A model generated the notes under the pieces. That model worked only from the letters and a program-made list of their open reading frames with translations, was not told where the DNA came from and made no database searches. A stretch of 15,442 bases of DNA, from positions 1 through 15,442 of the forward strand of contig DFXX01000058.1 of the NCBI GenBank assembly GCA_002381765.1. The letters run 5' to 3'. Position 1 is the stretch's first letter, and every line of letters begins with the position of its first letter. Positions 1 through 6,862 of this stretch are shown piece after piece. This DNA comes from Bacteriovoracaceae bacterium UBA4097 (lineage in GTDB: Bacteria; Bdellovibrionota; Bacteriovoracia; Bacteriovoracales; Bacteriovoracaceae). The position numbers were made by a program, and so were the translations under genes.

Positions 1-39
1 TTTAATCATATTTAATTTTCAAAGAGCATAAACTTCTGT

Positions 40-62
40 CTTAGAATTAACTAAGCTTTTTT
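40..62 (+). terminator. weak intrinsic terminator for an off-window plus-strand gene
   Basis: A five-base-pair stem (CTTAG/CTAAG, loop AATTAA) is followed at once by C and six Ts. This is the layout of a rho-independent terminator read on the plus strand. The stem is short and AT-rich. It would serve a gene lying left of the window and converging on pheT, which cannot be seen here. Confidence 0.3.
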
Positions 63-121
63 AACTACTTGATTCGTCGTGAAGTGTTTTGGGATAATAA
101 GTATTCACGTTTACTTCGTCA

Positions 122-179
122 AGAGCTTTTCGTTTTTTATTCAAAAAAAATGCATTTTTTTTTGAAGTGAAAAAGCTCT
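122..179 (-). terminator. long AT-rich nested hairpin downstream of pheT
   Basis: An outer inverted repeat (AGAGCTTTTC at 122-131 against GAAAAAGCTCT at 169-179, one bulged A) encloses a near-perfect palindrome at 140-166. The palindrome is an A8 tract, TGCA and a T9 tract flanked by TTC/GAA. It starts 15 nt after the pheT stop on the minus strand. The A-tract/T-tract symmetry means it could stop transcription from either side, so a terminator for the pheST transcript is the simplest reading. The base of the stem is not followed by a clean T run, so it is not a textbook terminator. Confidence 0.45.
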
Positions 180-194
180 CTAAATAACCTCTTT

Positions 195-2606
195 TTAACC
201 CTTTAGAGGAAACCCTGCTTTTTCAAGGGTTTGGATAATTTTCTTCTCAAGATCTTTTATTGTCTCAGGCGCCAAAGTTTTTTCCGCATCTTCGAAAACT
301 GTACGAATTGAGACTGCTTTTTCTTTTTCATTCATTAAAAACACATCAACAATGGCCTTGGATTTTAGTTCTTTTTGCTTAATTGAGTTTATTGCGGTGA
401 TGGCCGAAGCTGCCGGCAGATCTTTATTCATTACCACCGTGAAATCACAAGATGAGCTCGGGAACTTTGAAATCGGTTGATACTTTGTTTTATCTTTCAA
501 CTCACGTGACTCAGTATCGGTAATATCGATTACCGCGAGAGAGAGAAAGCCCTTCATCTTAAAGTTCTTAAGTACCAACGGATGAACCGTTGTAAGAGCA
601 CCGGTAAATTTACCCATAATCTGAATGTTTAAAAATTCATGCGGATGAATTCCTTTCCAGTCAGAGGGCATCAAAGGGTTAGGAAACTTATCGTTCTTAG
701 GTGAGAAATTGTAACTAATATTCAGAGTAGTAAGTAATTTCTCTACGATATTCTCCAGTTCCAGGAAGCGAGATTCTTCTTTGGAGTAAAGACCAATAAG
801 AAGATGGCTTCGTTCTTTTTCAAAATCAAGATAACTGCGGCCTAGTTCAAAGAAAGAAAAGCCATCATAGATCTTCTGATTTTGTGCTGCCATTTCAATT
901 GCTGCGGGAATAAGAGAAGGTCTCATTCTATCTTGATCAACCGAGAGAGAATTCACCAGAACCAGATGATCATTCATCACGGGCCACATGGATTTAGTCA
1001 AAAGATCCTTACCCGTTAGAGGATAGGTCATGACTTGCAAGGCTTTTCCATTATTAACTAAGAAGTCCTGAATCTTTCGGTGAAATTGCTTAAGTGTTCC
1101 CAGACGTACCGGCTTCACAGGTAACATCGGTGAGACAGGAGTAATATTATCATAACCAATCATGCGGCCAATCTCTTCAATCAGATCTGCCTTGCAACTA
1201 ATGTCTTTGGTGGTTCTGAAAGTGGGCACGGTGACAGAGAATGAACCACTCGTCTCCGAGACTTTGAAATCCAATCTTTCAAATATTCCTTTGATCGTTT
1301 CACGAGGGATTTCCATTCCCAAGGCACTTACAATTTGCTTATGGCCGATATTAAAAGTTAGTTCCTGAGATAACTTTTCTTTTTTTAGAAACACTTCAGG
1401 CTTTCCAATGACTTTGGCTTCAGGGCAAAGTTCGGTAATAAGCTCCACAAGTCTCAAAAGAGTTCGATAACAGAGATTACTATCCAGAGTTTTTTCATAT
1501 CTCTGGGAAGAATCGGTGCGAAGACCTAAACGCACAGAAGTTTTTCTGACCTCTGGGGCTTCCCAGTTAGCAACTTCCAGAAAGATTTTGCTGGTCTCAG
1601 TAGTGACTCCACTCTCAAGTCCTCCCATAAGACCGGCCAAGACTAGAGGCTTTTCAGAATCAGAGATGATGGTATCGCTAGGTGTGAGATCTCTTTCTAC
1701 TTCATCCAGAGTTTTAAATTTAGAAGCAGTGGCCTTACCTACGATGATCTTATCACCCTTAATTTTCGAGCGGTCAAAGATATGATTCGGAATACCTAAT
1801 TCGGCCATGACATAGTTACTGATATCTACAATGAGATTAATGGATCTAAGTCCCACTGTTTCCAGACGGGTCTGCATCCAGTCGGGGGTCTCCCCCATTT
1901 TTATTCCATCCAGAGCAAGACCATAGTAGGCCAGGCACGAGGAGTCGCCAGAAATATCAAGCTTAATAGGTGAAGCATCCTGGGTGAATTTGGCTTCGAT
2001 TTTTTTAGACCAATCTGAAGTAAAACGATTCTTGAGTGGCTTTTCATGATTGGCCGCAAACTCACGGGCCAGGCCAAAATGTCCCCAGAGATCCGGGCGA
2101 TGAGTAAGGGACTTATTATCAACATCAAGAATGATGTCTGAATCCATTTTCAGGTATTCCTGAATGGGAGTACCGGGAACAACATCAGAAGTGAGCTCCA
2201 TGAGTCCAGCTTTTCCTTCCCCTAGACCCAACTCAACCTCTGAGCAAAGCATACCATCTGAAAGAATGCCTCTGATTTTTTTAGGCTCCAAGGTCATACC
2301 ATTGGGAAGAGTCGTTCCAATGGGAGCATAGGGAACTTTCAGGCCAACTCGCACATTAGGCGCACCACAGACCACTTCTTTTAGAGCACCCTTTCCATAG
2401 TCAAAAGTCACTAGATTAAGTTTTTCGGAATCCGGATGAGGCTTTAAAGATTTAATTTCCACGCAAAGGATGGGTCTAAGGGCCTCGCCTTGAATGATAA
2501 CATCCTCCACTTCGGCGGTGGCCAGAGTGAAGCGAGAACCAAGCTCCTTAGCAGGAAGGTCCGGTAGTTCAACAAAGTCTTTAATCCAGTTAAGAGAAAT
2601 AAGCAT
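195..2606 (-). CDS. pheT: phenylalanyl-tRNA synthetase beta subunit
   Basis: PheT is the beta chain of the cytoplasmic alpha2-beta2 enzyme that charges tRNA-Phe; it binds the tRNA and edits misacylated Tyr. The 803 residues match the usual bacterial length of about 790-800. In order I see an N-terminal EMAP/OB-type tRNA-binding domain (about 40-150, ending in the GML-CSE-ELGLGE signature), a block with LTHRPD at 167-172, the B3/B4 editing region, and a B5 domain (about 415-490) ending in the conserved D-L-x-E-E-I-x-R-x-x-G-Y-D pattern. A C-terminal FDX-ACB anticodon-binding domain covers about 708-803. The ATG lies 8 nt after the pheS stop, and its ribosome site AGGA overlaps that stop codon, so the subunits are probably co-translated in equal amounts. 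No truncation or frameshift is visible. Confidence 0.98.
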   Translation of the reverse strand: MLISLNWIKDFVELPDLPAKELGSRFTLATAEVEDVIIQGEALRPILCVEIKSLKPHPDSEKLNLVTFDYGKGALKEVVCGAPNVRVGLKVPYAPIGTTLPNGMTLEPKKIRGILSDGMLCSEVELGLGEGKAGLMELTSDVVPGTPIQEYLKMDSDIILDVDNKSLTHRPDLWGHFGLAREFAANHEKPLKNRFTSDWSKKIEAKFTQDASPIKLDISGDSSCLAYYGLALDGIKMGETPDWMQTRLETVGLRSINLIVDISNYVMAELGIPNHIFDRSKIKGDKIIVGKATASKFKTLDEVERDLTPSDTIISDSEKPLVLAGLMGGLESGVTTETSKIFLEVANWEAPEVRKTSVRLGLRTDSSQRYEKTLDSNLCYRTLLRLVELITELCPEAKVIGKPEVFLKKEKLSQELTFNIGHKQIVSALGMEIPRETIKGIFERLDFKVSETSGSFSVTVPTFRTTKDISCKADLIEEIGRMIGYDNITPVSPMLPVKPVRLGTLKQFHRKIQDFLVNNGKALQVMTYPLTGKDLLTKSMWPVMNDHLVLVNSLSVDQDRMRPSLIPAAIEMAAQNQKIYDGFSFFELGRSYLDFEKERSHLLIGLYSKEESRFLELENIVEKLLTTLNISYNFSPKNDKFPNPLMPSDWKGIHPHEFLNIQIMGKFTGALTTVHPLVLKNFKMKGFLSLAVIDITDTESRELKDKTKYQPISKFPSSSCDFTVVMNKDLPAASAITAINSIKQKELKSKAIVDVFLMNEKEKAVSIRTVFEDAEKTLAPETIKDLEKKIIQTLEKAGFPLKG

Positions 2607-2614
2607 ATATAATC

Positions 2615-3655
2615 CTAGAATGATTTAAATTGAGAGTTAAAACGAAGATCCCCAGAATGAAGATGTCGGATATCATCTATTCCGTATCTCATCATGACTA
2701 AGCGATCGAGACCCAGACCAAAGGCAAACCCACTGTGTTTTTCCGGATCGATGCCACCGGCCTTAAGAACATTTGGATGAACCATTCCACACGGTAGCAG
2801 CTCAACCCATCCAACCTGCTTACAAACGGAGCAACCTTTTCCGCTACAGATAAGGCATTTGATATCTAATTCAAAACCTGGCTCAACAAACGGGAAGAAG
2901 CCTGGTCTTAAGCGAACTTCAACTTCCTTTTTAAAGATCTCGGAAAGTAGGGTCTTCATAAAGTAGATGAGATTTCCCACGGAAACATCGTCGCCAACCA
3001 TCATACCTTCCAGCTGATGAAAGACCATTTCATGGGAGGCATCGGTTCTTTCACATCGAAAAACCTTCCCTGGCCCCACGAATCTGAAAGGAGGCCTTCT
3101 CTCCTTCATGCCTCTGACCTGAATCGTAGAGGTATGAGTTCTCAGTAGATGCTTCTTATCAGCGAACCAGAAAGTATCCTGCATATCACGGGCGGGATGA
3201 GTATCTGGAATATTGAGGGCCTCAAAGTTGTGATATTCATCTTCTATATGAGGGCCATCTAAAACCTCAAAACCCATAGAAATAAAGATGTCTTCAATTT
3301 CTTGCTGAATGATCGTGACGGGATGAAAACCTGCGGCCTGAAGGCCCTTATCCATTACAGAATCAGTAAGAGAGAAATCAATCTTGTTTTTTTCAAGATT
3401 TTCGTTAATTTCTTGAATCTCAAGCTCGAGCATCTTTTTACTCACCAACTCTTCAATGGCATTTTTCACCTCATTGGCCTTGGAGCCAATAGAGCGCTTC
3501 TCCTCTGGAGTCGCGTCTTTGAGATTTTTCATGACATCGGAAATTGGCCCCTGTTTACCAAGAAACTTGGCCTTCAGGTTTAAGAGATCTGCGATCTTTG
3601 AAATAGTATTTAGTTCATTATTAAAGTCATTGAGAACTGACTCAAGCACCTGCAT
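2615..3655 (-). CDS. pheS: phenylalanyl-tRNA synthetase alpha subunit
   Basis: PheS is the catalytic class II chain that activates Phe with ATP and transfers it to tRNA-Phe, paired with the adjacent PheT. The 346 residues fit the long form of the family. The N-terminal third is a charged helical coiled coil that contacts tRNA. The catalytic core carries motif 2 (FRCERTDASHE), a DTHPARDMQDTFW block, and the C-terminal motif 3 region (FAFGLGLDRLVMMRYGI). A CxxC-x4-CxxC cluster (CLICSGKGCSVC) precedes GWVELLPCGMVHPNV; this zinc-ribbon-like insert occurs in many bacterial PheS proteins. The start is supported by AAAGGA about 6 nt upstream of the ATG. It lies 80 nt after hldA on the same strand and may be read from the same transcript. 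Confidence 0.98.
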   Translation of the reverse strand: MQVLESVLNDFNNELNTISKIADLLNLKAKFLGKQGPISDVMKNLKDATPEEKRSIGSKANEVKNAIEELVSKKMLELEIQEINENLEKNKIDFSLTDSVMDKGLQAAGFHPVTIIQQEIEDIFISMGFEVLDGPHIEDEYHNFEALNIPDTHPARDMQDTFWFADKKHLLRTHTSTIQVRGMKERRPPFRFVGPGKVFRCERTDASHEMVFHQLEGMMVGDDVSVGNLIYFMKTLLSEIFKKEVEVRLRPGFFPFVEPGFELDIKCLICSGKGCSVCKQVGWVELLPCGMVHPNVLKAGGIDPEKHSGFAFGLGLDRLVMMRYGIDDIRHLHSGDLRFNSQFKSF

Positions 3656-3735
3656 GATATTCCTTTGGATAAGTCCGTAAAAAAGGGTATCAGCGGCTTA
3701 ACCAATTGAAAAGATGATAATGCTCTGCTTAATGT

Positions 3736-4752
3736 TCAGTTCACAAGCTTACGAAGATTCTGAAAATAGTCCTTCAACTCCTCGAGAGTGCAAAGAGCGG
3801 TTCCTCTTTTCTTAACCACTACTCCCGATGCACAGTTTCCAATCCAGGCAGCTTCTTCCAGAGAAGCACCTGCTAGAAGTGAAGAAGTGATAGCAGCAAT
3901 AGCAGTATCTCCAGCTCCCGAAACATCGAAGACTTCATTAGCTGCGGTTGGAATGATCTTGAGTTTGCCATCGCCCTTGGTATCCAACATCGCCATACCA
4001 TCAGCACCCAGAGTGATGATGACTTTTTCAATTTGAAGTCTATCGGCCAGAACCTGGGCAATGGTTTCAAGCTTTCGCTCTTTGAAATAACCCAAAGCTT
4101 CAATCATCATATGGGACTCTAGACGGTTTGGCTTAAGTAGAGTTGCTCCTTTATACCAAAGAGGAGGAGATGAACGAGAAGGATCGACACCGATAAAAAG
4201 ACCTTTCTCGGTAAAATTTCTAATGATCTTCTGGCAGAGTTCTTCACTTAGAAGTCCTTTGCCATAGTCCTCAATAATCACACCAGAGTGGGATTGAGAG
4301 AATTCCTGAATTCTAGCATCTACTCGCCGGCCAGTTTCCTCATTGAGGGAATCCTTCGTTTCGTAGTCAATTCGGCAGATTTGCTGGATATCAGTAGTGA
4401 CTCTTTCTTTGTAAGTCGTGTGCCTGGCAGGATCTCTCACGAGCCCCCAAGTCTTAAGACCTCTTTCTTCTAGAAGGTGCTCCACCAGATTGGCGCGAGA
4501 ATCATCTCCAATTACACCACATAAGGTAGAATCAACTTCAAGACTTTTTAAGTTATCGCTGACATTGGCCGCAAGACCAAGCTTATTCCATTCTTTAGAA
4601 ACTTCTAAAACTGGCACAGGGGCTTCGGGAGAGATTCTTTTAACCTCTCCAAAAGTATATTTATCTACACCCAAATCTCCCACTACCAGTATCGGTTTGA
4701 TACTCCCGAATTGAGAGATGATGCCTTGAAATTTTTCTGATGTAAGGATCAT
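3736..4752 (-). CDS. hldA: D-glycero-beta-D-manno-heptose-7-phosphate kinase (PfkB/ribokinase family)
   Basis: This kinase phosphorylates D-glycero-D-manno-heptose 7-phosphate at O-1, in the cytoplasmic route to ADP-heptose for LPS inner core. The signature GDLGVDKYTFGEVKRISPEAPVPV (given here as GDLGVDKY at about 25-32 and RISPEAPVPV at 39-48) is diagnostic for RfaE domain 1. LKPNR at 206-210 and the ribokinase motif VSGAGDT with catalytic Asp282 complete the active site. I chose the ATG at 4752, not the in-frame ATG at 4776, because it forms an ATGA overlap with the cmk stop and has AAAAGG upstream, giving 338 residues. Only the kinase half is present; E. coli HldE is about 477 residues with a fused cytidylyltransferase, so a separate hldC is expected elsewhere. 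The role in LPS is inferred from family membership. Confidence 0.9.
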   Translation of the reverse strand: MILTSEKFQGIISQFGSIKPILVVGDLGVDKYTFGEVKRISPEAPVPVLEVSKEWNKLGLAANVSDNLKSLEVDSTLCGVIGDDSRANLVEHLLEERGLKTWGLVRDPARHTTYKERVTTDIQQICRIDYETKDSLNEETGRRVDARIQEFSQSHSGVIIEDYGKGLLSEELCQKIIRNFTEKGLFIGVDPSRSSPPLWYKGATLLKPNRLESHMMIEALGYFKERKLETIAQVLADRLQIEKVIITLGADGMAMLDTKGDGKLKIIPTAANEVFDVSGAGDTAIAAITSSLLAGASLEEAAWIGNCASGVVVKKRGTALCTLEELKDYFQNLRKLVN

Positions 4753-5450
4753 ATTTGACCTTTTCTTTGATTCCACTGGTTGATGATTTCATTCACTATT
4801 TGCTCGATGTTTTTGCCGGAGGAGTCGAGCTCCATGGCATCATCGGCTTTCTTTAAAGGGGCGATTTCGCGGTTCATGTCCTGATAATCTCTCTCCTGAA
4901 TATCTTTTAAAACTGTCTCATAATCAAAGTCCACTTGTCCCCTTTGCTTGAGTTCCTCTAAGCGACGAGTTGCTCTCTCTTCAGGAGAAGCCGTGAGGAA
5001 GACCTTTAAAACAGCATTGGGAAAGATCACAGTCCCTATGTCTCTGCCATCCAATATGGCGGGATGATCCTTTACTACTGTTCTTTGCCAGTCGGAAAGA
5101 AAATCACGCACCACTTTGAATTTTGATACTTGAGAAGCCAGTCGAGAGACCTGATGCTCTCGGATCACATCTGTAAGATTGAGATTATCCAAAAGGATTA
5201 AAACTCCTGGCTCGGGAGCAAACTGAAAGCGATGATCATGGAAGAAGCGCTTAATTTGTTCTTCTTCCGATGGAGTAAGACTTGCTTTGGTAAAATCTAT
5301 TCCTGTGTGTTGTAGAGCATAGGCAGCTGCCCGAAACATGGCTCCAGTATCTATATAGATAAGGCCCAATTTCTCGGCAATCATCTTCGCGACAGTTGAC
5401 TTGCCGCTCCCAGAAGGCCCATCTAAAGCAATGACTTGATCTTTTTTCAT
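4749..5450 (-). CDS. cmk: cytidylate kinase
   Basis: Cmk phosphorylates CMP and dCMP with ATP, recycling nucleotides from RNA turnover and lipid synthesis. The 233 residues match the usual 220-230. Seen are the P-loop GPSGSGKST at 11-19, the IDTGAMFRA substrate-site block at 33-41, the CMP-binding DGRDIGT at 134-140, the TASPEERATRR lid region, and the typical RDYQDMNRE...APLKKADDA tail at about 187-205. Its stop overlaps the hldA start (ATGA), so the two are translationally coupled. The upstream gene ends 37 nt before its ATG. The ribosome site upstream of the ATG is weak (TTTGACCCT). Confidence 0.96.
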   Translation of the reverse strand: MKKDQVIALDGPSGSGKSTVAKMIAEKLGLIYIDTGAMFRAAAYALQHTGIDFTKASLTPSEEEQIKRFFHDHRFQFAPEPGVLILLDNLNLTDVIREHQVSRLASQVSKFKVVRDFLSDWQRTVVKDHPAILDGRDIGTVIFPNAVLKVFLTASPEERATRRLEELKQRGQVDFDYETVLKDIQERDYQDMNREIAPLKKADDAMELDSSGKNIEQIVNEIINQWNQRKGQI

Positions 5451-5487
5451 AGGGTCAAATCATAAATACTCAAGACGAGTAAGGCAA

Positions 5488-5916
5488 TCAGAAGTCTTTC
5501 AAAAATTTAAATTCTACGGAGAGGTTTAATTTAGAGAACAAGTCTGGACGCGAAACTTTAAGCAAGAGAGGGTTGATCATCTCTACCAAATCTCGATTAG
5601 ACTCGATGAGGTGAATGCCCTGGGACCAACTAGGATAAGATCCCGGGGCCATGGCCATGGCCTGATCTTCCATGATGAGAGAGAATGCCAGGAGCTCCTT
5701 CAGAGAAAGTTCTTTGAAGTTGGAATTAAGAAGTTCAAAAACATCTTTTTCCCTAATGGGATCGTAATGGGAATAGGTTCCTTGATTTTCTTTGAACTCC
5801 TGAATTTTTAAACAAAGAGCCCTGCGCTCAGTAATAGTGAGCAAAAATTCGGAATTCAGGTGGGCCAAAGCTTCCCTGTATTGGGCTAAATTAGATATGC
5901 GGGATGAAGGTGACAT
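5488..5916 (-). CDS. divergent chorismate mutase-like (AroQ fold) protein
   Basis: The 142 residues fit an AroQ-type chorismate mutase domain (chorismate to prephenate, first step to Phe and Tyr). Aligned by eye with the E. coli P-protein mutase domain, Arg14, Arg31, Lys42, Asp52, Arg55 and Glu56 fall on catalytic Arg11, Arg28, Lys39, Asp48, Arg51 and Glu52. The EDxxxxx helix keeps Glu-Asp, but Ser84 becomes Gln85 and the important Gln88 becomes Met89. The C-terminal extension after about 95 (WSQGIHLIESNRDLVEM) is not recognised. No prephenate dehydratase or dehydrogenase domain is fused. The start overlaps the end of the transglycosylase gene by 26 bp, which suggests coupling; no clear ribosome site is visible. 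It could be an active mutase or a regulatory or sensor relative. The fold is a fair call, activity is uncertain. Confidence 0.65.
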   Translation of the reverse strand: MSPSSRISNLAQYREALAHLNSEFLLTITERRALCLKIQEFKENQGTYSHYDPIREKDVFELLNSNFKELSLKELLAFSLIMEDQAMAMAPGSYPSWSQGIHLIESNRDLVEMINPLLLKVSRPDLFSKLNLSVEFKFLKDF

Positions 5917-6736
5917 CGGTAGTTTGGCTCAACTCTTTAGTTATGTGGTAGTAGGCCTTAAGCACCTTATTAAGATAATGGTTATTCTTTCCTACGGGAA
6001 GATTATTTTTCAGCTGACTCTTTGTCCAATGAGGACCCATATTATAAGCAACCGTTGCGTAGTAATGATTATTGTTGAAAGCTTCCAATAATCCTTTCAG
6101 ATAATAGATCCCTACTTCCAAGTTTCTGAGCTTGGATACCATCTTCGAGTATCCAACCGTATAAAAGGTCGGACCATACTGATATCTAAAATAATCTTCT
6201 CCACGATCGGACTCGAGCTTATACCCCTTCTTCTTCATTTCTGCCAAAGTCTCTAAATAAGTCGCTGGCATAATTTGCATAAGCCCACTAGCACCTTTCT
6301 TAGAAAGTGAATCATGCTTGAAGTGGCTTTCAGTCCACATCACCGAAAGAACCCAGAAAGGATCTAACTGGTGCTTTTCACATAGGATAAGGACTGGCCG
6401 AATGACTTTTTTAACTTTCTTCTGCAGATGAGTGGGAAAGAGCTCGACCATGCGAGTCTCAGCTTCATCATAAGAATTATTCATGAAGAAATGAATGTCT
6501 CCAATGAAGAATCCGAGACTATCGCTCTTGAAGCGATAGGTTTTTTGACGCTTGAAACCAAAATGAAAGGTCTCTGGGTATAAAGCGCGTAAGGAGAAAG
6601 AACCAAATAGGATAAGTGATAAGAGCGGTATTTTATAAGTGGAGAAGAGAAGACGAAGGAATGACTCATTCGTTTTCTCTGCCGCCGGGACGTCAAGTTC
6701 CTCAAGGATACTTGGTTCGCCAGTCGTTGGTTCCAT
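5891..6736 (-). CDS. membrane-anchored SLT-family lytic transglycosylase
   Basis: This predicted murein lytic transglycosylase cuts the MurNAc-GlcNAc bond to give 1,6-anhydro ends in the periplasm. From the chosen start it has 281 residues: an acidic N-terminal tail, one membrane segment (about 35-52, IPLLSLILFGSFSLRAL) and an SLT domain. The catalytic Glu is E136 in WTESHF, followed by SGLMQIMPAT at about 150-159 and AYNMGP at 230-235 in place of the usual AYNAG. The frame is open back to an ATG at 6871, but that would overlap the divergent gene start and adds a stretch without protein-like character. GGAGG lies 4 nt before the ATG at 6736 (and 1 nt before an adjacent ATG at 6739), so I place the start at 6736. 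No lipobox is seen. It heads the minus-strand gene run. Confidence 0.85.
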   Translation of the reverse strand: MEPTTGEPSILEELDVPAAEKTNESFLRLLFSTYKIPLLSLILFGSFSLRALYPETFHFGFKRQKTYRFKSDSLGFFIGDIHFFMNNSYDEAETRMVELFPTHLQKKVKKVIRPVLILCEKHQLDPFWVLSVMWTESHFKHDSLSKKGASGLMQIMPATYLETLAEMKKKGYKLESDRGEDYFRYQYGPTFYTVGYSKMVSKLRNLEVGIYYLKGLLEAFNNNHYYATVAYNMGPHWTKSQLKNNLPVGKNNHYLNKVLKAYYHITKELSQTTDVTFIPHI

Positions 6737-6781
6737 CATGCCTCCGCTTATATCCTGCAGTTTCTTAAAAAGCAAATTCCC

Positions 6782-6810
6782 TTGACCCGACAACATAAAC
6801 CATTGAAGAT
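6782..6810 (+). promoter_or_regulatory. candidate promoter for the DUF255 operon
   Basis: TTGACC (five of six consensus bases for a -35) stands 17 nt before GAAGAT (three of six for a -10), about 52 nt upstream of the DUF255 start. The -10 is poor. The minus-strand transglycosylase gene starts at 6736, so the 126-bp divergent spacer must hold promoters for both directions, but I could not identify a convincing minus-strand one. Confidence 0.3.
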
Positions 6811-6862
6811 TAATAAGAACTACCGTAGCACGATCCCACCCTGAACCAAATTTCGAGGTTTT

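Noticed and set aside
1..194. Possible small RNA or small gene upstream of the palindrome (TTGATT at 69 and GATAAT at 93)
   Set aside because: The promoter-like pair has 18-nt spacing in very AT-rich DNA where such matches are common, and short frames here close at once.
4753..4776. Upstream ATG giving hldA eight more residues
   Set aside because: The ATG at 4752 forms the usual ATGA coupling with cmk and has a better-placed AAAAGG; homologues normally begin close to it.
5647..5662. 16-bp perfect palindrome GGCCATGGCCATGGCC
   Set aside because: It lies within the mutase-like gene and follows from an Ala-Met-Ala-Met codon string; no partner site or spacing suggests an operator.
6740..6862. 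Minus-strand TTGCTT-17-TATAAG promoter for the transglycosylase
   Set aside because: Transcription would start at or beyond the ATG and exclude the GGAGG site that supports that start.
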